The notes under the pieces were generated by a model. The model saw only the letters and a list, made by a program, of their open reading frames with translations, was not told the origin of the DNA and did not search any database. 8,935 bases of DNA from DATEEG01 sp035525055 (GTDB lineage Bacteria > Actinomycetota > Acidimicrobiia > Spongiisociales > ZC4RG35). Positions 6,033 to 8,935 of this stretch are shown here, piece by piece. The translations under genes were made by a program, and so were the position numbers. How positions within the stretch are numbered: the stretch's first letter is position 1; every line of letters starts with the position of its first letter. Where the stretch lies: assembly GCA_035525055.1 (NCBI GenBank), contig DATLEZ010000014.1, positions 1 through 8,935 of the forward strand, given 5' to 3'.

Positions 6033-6159
6033 TGATGGGGGTGCCGGTGGGGTTACCCGTGGACCCGCCGACGTTGATGGCAAGAAGCTGCCGCGCCCGC
6101 GGAGCAACGGCTCCCTGGGGGAACCGAGCACCATATGCAGTGTTCAGCATCTTGTTCAT
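6013..6159 (-). CDS. Upstream ORF (leader peptide) of whiB7
   Basis: A 48-codon open frame runs from ATG 6159 to TGA 6013, preceded by AGAAGG at 8 bases spacing, between a strong promoter and the terminator of the whiB7 leader. The peptide begins MNKMLNTAYGARF and ends GTPIRRPLFE; I recognise no homologue. It contains R21-A22-R23, the +X+ pattern at which macrolides commonly arrest ribosomes, well before the antiterminator segment at codons 43-46. Its likely role is as a sensor of ribosome speed: translation rather than the peptide product would matter. An ORF this short can arise by chance, but its ribosome binding site and its placement against the terminator make it convincing. Confidence 0.75.
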   Translation of the reverse strand: MNKMLNTAYGARFPQGAVAPRARQLLAINVGGSTGNPTGTPIRRPLFE

Positions 6160-6189
6160 TTTCGGGGCCTTCTGAGTGATTACCGGGCC

Positions 6190-6227
6190 ACGTTACGAGA
6201 CGGCCGGTAGCGATGTCAAGGTATTAA
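6190..6227 (-). promoter_or_regulatory. whiB7 leader promoter with upstream AT-rich element
   Basis: TTGACA (6219-6214) is a perfect -35, followed after 18 bases by TAACGT (6195-6190) as -10, placing transcription start near 6183 and a leader of about 270 nt. TTAATA (6227-6222) lies two bases upstream of the -35. WhiB7 promoters carry an AT-rich block just upstream of the -35 that the AT-hook binds, so this fits autoregulation. Confidence 0.75.
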
Positions 6228-6229
6228 CA

Positions 6230-6264
6230 CAGTAGGCAGTAGGCAGTAGGCAGGAGGCAGGAGC
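6230..6264. repeat. Heptamer tandem repeat (5 units)
   Basis: On the plus strand there are three perfect CAGTAGG units, then CAGGAGG and CAGGAGC, filling part of the short gap between the end of the isomerase gene and the AT-rich block of the whiB7 promoter. It is a simple tandem repeat prone to copy-number change. Confidence 0.9.
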
Positions 6265-6272
6265 AACCCGAC

Positions 6273-7772
6273 CTATCCGATCGCGTCTACCACCGTCGCC
6301 AGGCCGCGGGCACGGTTGGGGCCGAGGTCGATCCGCAAGATGCGGCGGCCTCTTTCCTTCAGGGCCAAGTAGTCGCCCAGGGCCTGGGAGGCGATGACCC
6401 GCCCGAAGGTGAGGTCGGTCTCGGGGATCGGGACGTCGTTCATAGGGGTGTCGACCAGTTGGAGAAATACTCCGGTGTTGGGCCCGCCTTTGTGGAGCTG
6501 GCCGGTCGAGTGGAGGAACCGTGGCCCGAACCCGACGGTGGTGGCGTTGCCGGCCCGGTTGCCGATCTTGTACCTCAGCTTGGTAAGGGCGGTTGCGGTG
6601 GCCGGGTCCATCGGAAGGTAGGCGTGAATGGCCACGTAATCGCCGGGCCGGATCGAGGCCATCCAATCGTCGAGAAGGTCGGAGAGAACCGGCGAGAAGA
6701 TGTCGACCAGATCGGCCCTCCCCGGCTCGCCCTCCAGGACCTGGCGCGCCCGCTGTTTGGCCAGCTCGACGTCGGGTTGATTGAAGGGATGGACCCCGAG
6801 CACCATCCCGGCCACTGCAGTGGCGATCTCGGCCGTCATCATCTCGGCTGCCAGATGATTTCGATCCCCCACGGCCCGCTCGAAGCCAGGATGGTGGGGG
6901 CCGGGTCCCTCGACCAGTTCCGCCCCCAGCGCATAAAACAGAAAAGCCCGGTCGTCGCCGTACCTATCGAAGACCGGTTCGCCGGCAACAGGGACGACGC
7001 CCTTGTCGTCCTTGCCGAGGCTCTCGGCCACGAGTTGTTCGAGCCACCCGGGGAACGCTGCCAACGAAGGAGAGGTGTTAATGGTGAGCTTGTCGCGGCC
7101 TTCCAGCGCCCATTCTCCCCAGGCGATGCCCAGGGCGACGCTGTCTTCCCATGAGATTCCCGCCGCCGCATCGAGCAGGGCAGCCAAGTCGGCCCCGATC
7201 ATCGCGGCCGGGAGGAGTCCGAACGGAGTGAGCGCCGAGAAACGACCGCCTACGTCCGACGGGGCGTTGACGACGGCCCGAAACCCGCGGTCCCTTCCCA
7301 ATGATTCGAGGGAACTGCCGGGGTCGGTGATTGCGATGAAACGGTTGCCATCGCCGCCGGTCAATTGCCAAAAGAACCGTAAGCCGGAGATCGTCTCCAG
7401 CGTCCCGCCCGACTTGGAAGAAACGATGAAGATCGTCCGAGCGGGATTGATGGAATCGGCGACGGCCTGGACTTGATCCGGATGGGTCGAATCGAGGACC
7501 GTCAAAGGAGGATGTCCGCCGGCCACGCCGAGGACCGAGGCGAACACCTCCGGCGCAAGAGACGAACCACCCATGCCGAGCAAGACCACATGGTCGGTCC
7601 CATCCCCGAGGGCGCCGGCCGCGACCGCATCCAGTTCGGGGACACGAGCGGCCATCGTCTCGGGAAGGTCCACCCAGCCGAGGCGGTCGGCCAGCTCAGG
7701 GGTCCCGGGGGGGCACCAAATGGTGGGGTCCTTGGCCTTGAGCCGCGCGGCGAGCTGTTCTATTGAGGTCAC
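6273..7772 (-). CDS. pgi: Glucose-6-phosphate isomerase, stand-alone, TalPgi-like
   Basis: This cytosolic enzyme interconverts glucose 6-phosphate and fructose 6-phosphate in glycolysis, gluconeogenesis and the pentose phosphate route. It has two SIS sugar-phosphate domains: GMGGSSLAPEVF (66-77), the phosphate loop SSKSGGTLET (118-127) and VGGRFSALTPFG (174-185). HPFNQPDVELAK (328-339) matches the Pgi signature, with K339 as the probable catalytic lysine. GPRFLHSTGQLHKGGPNTG (416-434) and the C-terminal ERGRRILRIDLG are like the isomerase half of bifunctional transaldolase-Pgi proteins, yet no transaldolase is attached or adjacent. The only available start is GTG 7772: an in-frame stop lies seven codons upstream. 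No ribosome binding site precedes it, so a leaderless transcript is plausible. No terminator is visible after the stop, so some transcription may enter the whiB7 leader. Confidence 0.93.
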   Translation of the reverse strand: MTSIEQLAARLKAKDPTIWCPPGTPELADRLGWVDLPETMAARVPELDAVAAGALGDGTDHVVLLGMGGSSLAPEVFASVLGVAGGHPPLTVLDSTHPDQVQAVADSINPARTIFIVSSKSGGTLETISGLRFFWQLTGGDGNRFIAITDPGSSLESLGRDRGFRAVVNAPSDVGGRFSALTPFGLLPAAMIGADLAALLDAAAGISWEDSVALGIAWGEWALEGRDKLTINTSPSLAAFPGWLEQLVAESLGKDDKGVVPVAGEPVFDRYGDDRAFLFYALGAELVEGPGPHHPGFERAVGDRNHLAAEMMTAEIATAVAGMVLGVHPFNQPDVELAKQRARQVLEGEPGRADLVDIFSPVLSDLLDDWMASIRPGDYVAIHAYLPMDPATATALTKLRYKIGNRAGNATTVGFGPRFLHSTGQLHKGGPNTGVFLQLVDTPMNDVPIPETDLTFGRVIASQALGDYLALKERGRRILRIDLGPNRARGLATVVDAIG

Positions 7773-7818
7773 CGGCGGAGTATGACCGGATCAGCCGGGT
7801 TCGGCGGCCCGCGGTGCC

Positions 7819-7841
7819 TTCCCCAGGCTTCCGCTGGGGGA
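7819..7841. repeat. Hairpin in the divergent pgi/LiaF-like intergenic region
   Basis: CCCCAG (7821-7826) and CTGGGG (7834-7839) pair around a 7-base loop, and the stem extends by a T-G and a T-A pair. It sits between the two divergent starts and is too far from any gene end to be a terminator. It could be a regulatory site or chance in GC-rich DNA. Confidence 0.3.
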
Positions 7842-7879
7842 CGGAAACGCTATGGCTGTCGTAGGCGCTACCTTGCCAC

Positions 7880-8329
7880 ATGATGCGGAGAACAGCGATT
7901 CTGCTGATCGGCTTCGTGGCCGCGGCGGTGGCCACAGCCAGGGCGCTCCTGAAGGACCGTTCCGACCAGGACCACGACGAGATCGACCTCGCCGCAGTCG
8001 CGGCTAGCCGTCGGATCCGGATGCGCGCCAAGCCCTTTATCGGTGCGACCATTCTCGTGGCCGTTGCCACTGTCGAACTCGATCTGAGACGGGTCCATCC
8101 GGCTCCAACCGGGGTCGAGATTGCGGTAATGATGTTCGGAGGTTTGCTTCGAGTGGTTACTCCGCCCGGCTGGGAAGTGGTGAACTCGGTCAAGCCCCGA
8201 GCAACCCGCTTTTGCATCCCCGTCGCGGACACCGCCGAGGATGCCCCGGTCATCAGATTGGAAGGATCGGCCTGGTTGTCGCGCATCGAGATCATCCAGC
8301 GGTCGGTACCCGTCGCGGTCGCCTCCTAA
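7880..8329 (+). CDS. Membrane-anchored LiaF-C-like (DUF2154-type) protein
   Basis: The 149 aa product has an N-terminal hydrophobic helix (about 5-23), a short charged linker, and a beta-rich domain resembling the C-terminal domain of LiaF/YvqF-type cell-wall antibiotic response proteins. The recognisable pattern is TVELDLRRVHP (64-74), VEIAVMMFGGLLRVVTPPGW (79-98) and VIRLEGSAWLSRIEI (124-138), corresponding to the family's repeated 'GGVEI..PPGW' strands. LiaF-type proteins restrain a sensor kinase/response regulator pair in envelope stress. No ribosome binding site precedes ATG 7880, and TACCTT ends five bases upstream, consistent with a leaderless transcript; ATG 7883 is also possible. Its stop is 7 bp from that of the convergent response regulator. 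The family call is by pattern only. Confidence 0.62.
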   Translation: MMRRTAILLIGFVAAAVATARALLKDRSDQDHDEIDLAAVAASRRIRMRAKPFIGATILVAVATVELDLRRVHPAPTGVEIAVMMFGGLLRVVTPPGWEVVNSVKPRATRFCIPVADTAEDAPVIRLEGSAWLSRIEIIQRSVPVAVAS

Positions 8330-8336
8330 AACGCGG

Positions 8337-8935
8337 CTAAACGATTTTGCGATCCGACGCCCACCTCGCCAGCTCGTGGCGGTTGGAGAGTTGCAGCTTC
8401 CGCAGCACGGCCGAGACGTGGGTCTCCACAGTCTTGACTGAGAGATTCAGCCGCGAGGCAACCTGCTTGTAGGCAAAGCCACGGGCGATCAGTCGAAGGA
8501 CCTCACGCTCGCGCGCGGTGAGTTGATCGAGTTCCTCGTCGATCGGAACCGGCAGGCCACCGGCAAAGGCATCGAGGACGAACCCGGCCAACCGCGGTGA
8601 GAACACCGCGTCACCGGCCTTGATCCGGTCGATAGCCTCGGCCAGGTCGTCGGCACTGATGGTCTTGGTGACATAGCCGCGGGCTCCGGCCCGGATCATT
8701 GCGATGACATCCTCGGCTGCGTCCGAAACCGACAACGCGAGGAACTTGATATCGGGATTCGTTTCGGTGAGTGCCCCGATGACGGCGAGGCCGCCGCCTC
8801 CCGGCATGTGGACGTCGACCAAGACCACGTCGGGACGAGTGCGCCTTATCTCGGTGATGGCCTCGTCGACGTCGGAGGCGATCCCGACGATCTCGGCTTT
8901 GCCCTCAAGCTCCGCCTTGACCCCGGCCAGGAAGA
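8337..8935 (-). CDS. NarL/LiaR-type response regulator (N-terminus beyond the right edge)
   Basis: 198 residues are visible; the frame stays open to the window edge, so the first residues with the acidic pocket (the DD pair) are missing. The receiver domain shows FLAGVKAELEG at the visible start, the phospho-accepting aspartate in VVLVDVHMPG (visible residue 40), a switch serine in ALSVSD (68) and the conserved lysine in GYVTKT (90). A LuxR-type helix-turn-helix occupies about 138-198 with LTAREREVLRLIARG, VASRLNLSVKTVETHVS and VLRKLQL. GTG 8828 is an internal codon, not the start. NarL-family regulators are normally paired with a HisKA_3 histidine kinase, which would lie to the right. Together with the neighbouring LiaF-C-like protein this suggests an envelope-stress two-component system. 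Confidence 0.92.
   Translation of the reverse strand, partial: FLAGVKAELEGKAEIVGIASDVDEAITEIRRTRPDVVLVDVHMPGGGGLAVIGALTETNPDIKFLALSVSDAAEDVIAMIRAGARGYVTKTISADDLAEAIDRIKAGDAVFSPRLAGFVLDAFAGGLPVPIDEELDQLTAREREVLRLIARGFAYKQVASRLNLSVKTVETHVSAVLRKLQLSNRHELARWASDRKIV

Noticed and set aside
5788..6210. Plus-strand frame of 140 codons across whiB7 and its leader
   Set aside because: It is a shadow of the minus-strand WhiB gene and of GC-rich hairpins, with no ribosome binding site or domain.
6459..7154. Plus-strand frame of 231 codons inside pgi
   Set aside because: It lies wholly antisense to clear Pgi motifs, as is common in high-GC genes.
7696..8295. Minus-strand frame of 199 codons antisense to the LiaF-like gene
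   Set aside because: It is rich in Ser/Arg/Ala without any pattern, has no ribosome binding site, and overlaps both the pgi start and the whole LiaF-like frame.

Overview
This is a high-GC window from an actinobacterium. The evidence is a WhiB-family regulator (a group confined to Actinobacteria and their phages), GTG starts, likely leaderless genes and an actinobacterial type of sigma factor. Acidimicrobiia or a close relative is my guess from overall feel only; no rRNA or other phylogenetic marker is present. It reads as an accessory-looking left half (1 to about 4330) and a conserved-looking right half (4332 to 8935).

Left half: bases 1-140 are the terminal part of an IS3-type insertion sequence whose transposase OrfA start codon (90, minus strand) is in the window while the rest lies off the left edge. 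Next comes a plus-strand cluster: a lipoprotein of the serine beta-lactamase/D-Ala-D-Ala carboxypeptidase family (264-1433), an ECF-type sigma factor (1441-2016), and a membrane-anchored six-motif PD40/TolB-like propeller protein (2013-3245) that overlaps the sigma gene by four bases and is the likely sensor or anti-sigma partner. A small NTF2/SnoaL-like gene (3454-3855, minus) follows, then about 320 bases with no recognisable gene, then a broken tRNA 3' half (4176-4221) and 156 bp further on an intact tRNA-Val(TAC) (4332-4404, minus) with which it shares 33 of 38 positions. The paired tRNA 3' ends suggest a past integration event next to this tRNA.

Right half: a short RpoD/SigB-type sigma factor (4624-5559, plus) converges on a WhiB-family gene (5612-5914, minus) across a shared perfect 10-bp hairpin. 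The WhiB protein has the GVWGG turn and a C-terminal AT-hook (RGRP) that mark the WhiB7/WblC antibiotic-stress regulators. Upstream, and not visible to ordinary gene calling, is a complete attenuation leader: a TTGACA promoter with an AT-rich block just upstream of the -35, a 48-codon upstream ORF with a good ribosome binding site, an intrinsic terminator (9-bp perfect stem plus U-run), and a segment at the 3' end of the uORF that is perfectly complementary over 9 bases to the terminator's 5' arm. This is the architecture of ribosome-mediated whiB7/wblC attenuation and is the most interesting item here.

Further right, on the minus strand, is a stand-alone glucose-6-phosphate isomerase resembling the isomerase half of transaldolase-Pgi fusions (6273-7772), separated from the whiB7 promoter by a heptamer tandem repeat. 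Divergent from it is a small LiaF-C-like membrane protein (7880-8329), which converges with a NarL/LiaR-type response regulator (8337-8935, running off the right edge). The last two resemble parts of a Lia-type cell-envelope stress system.
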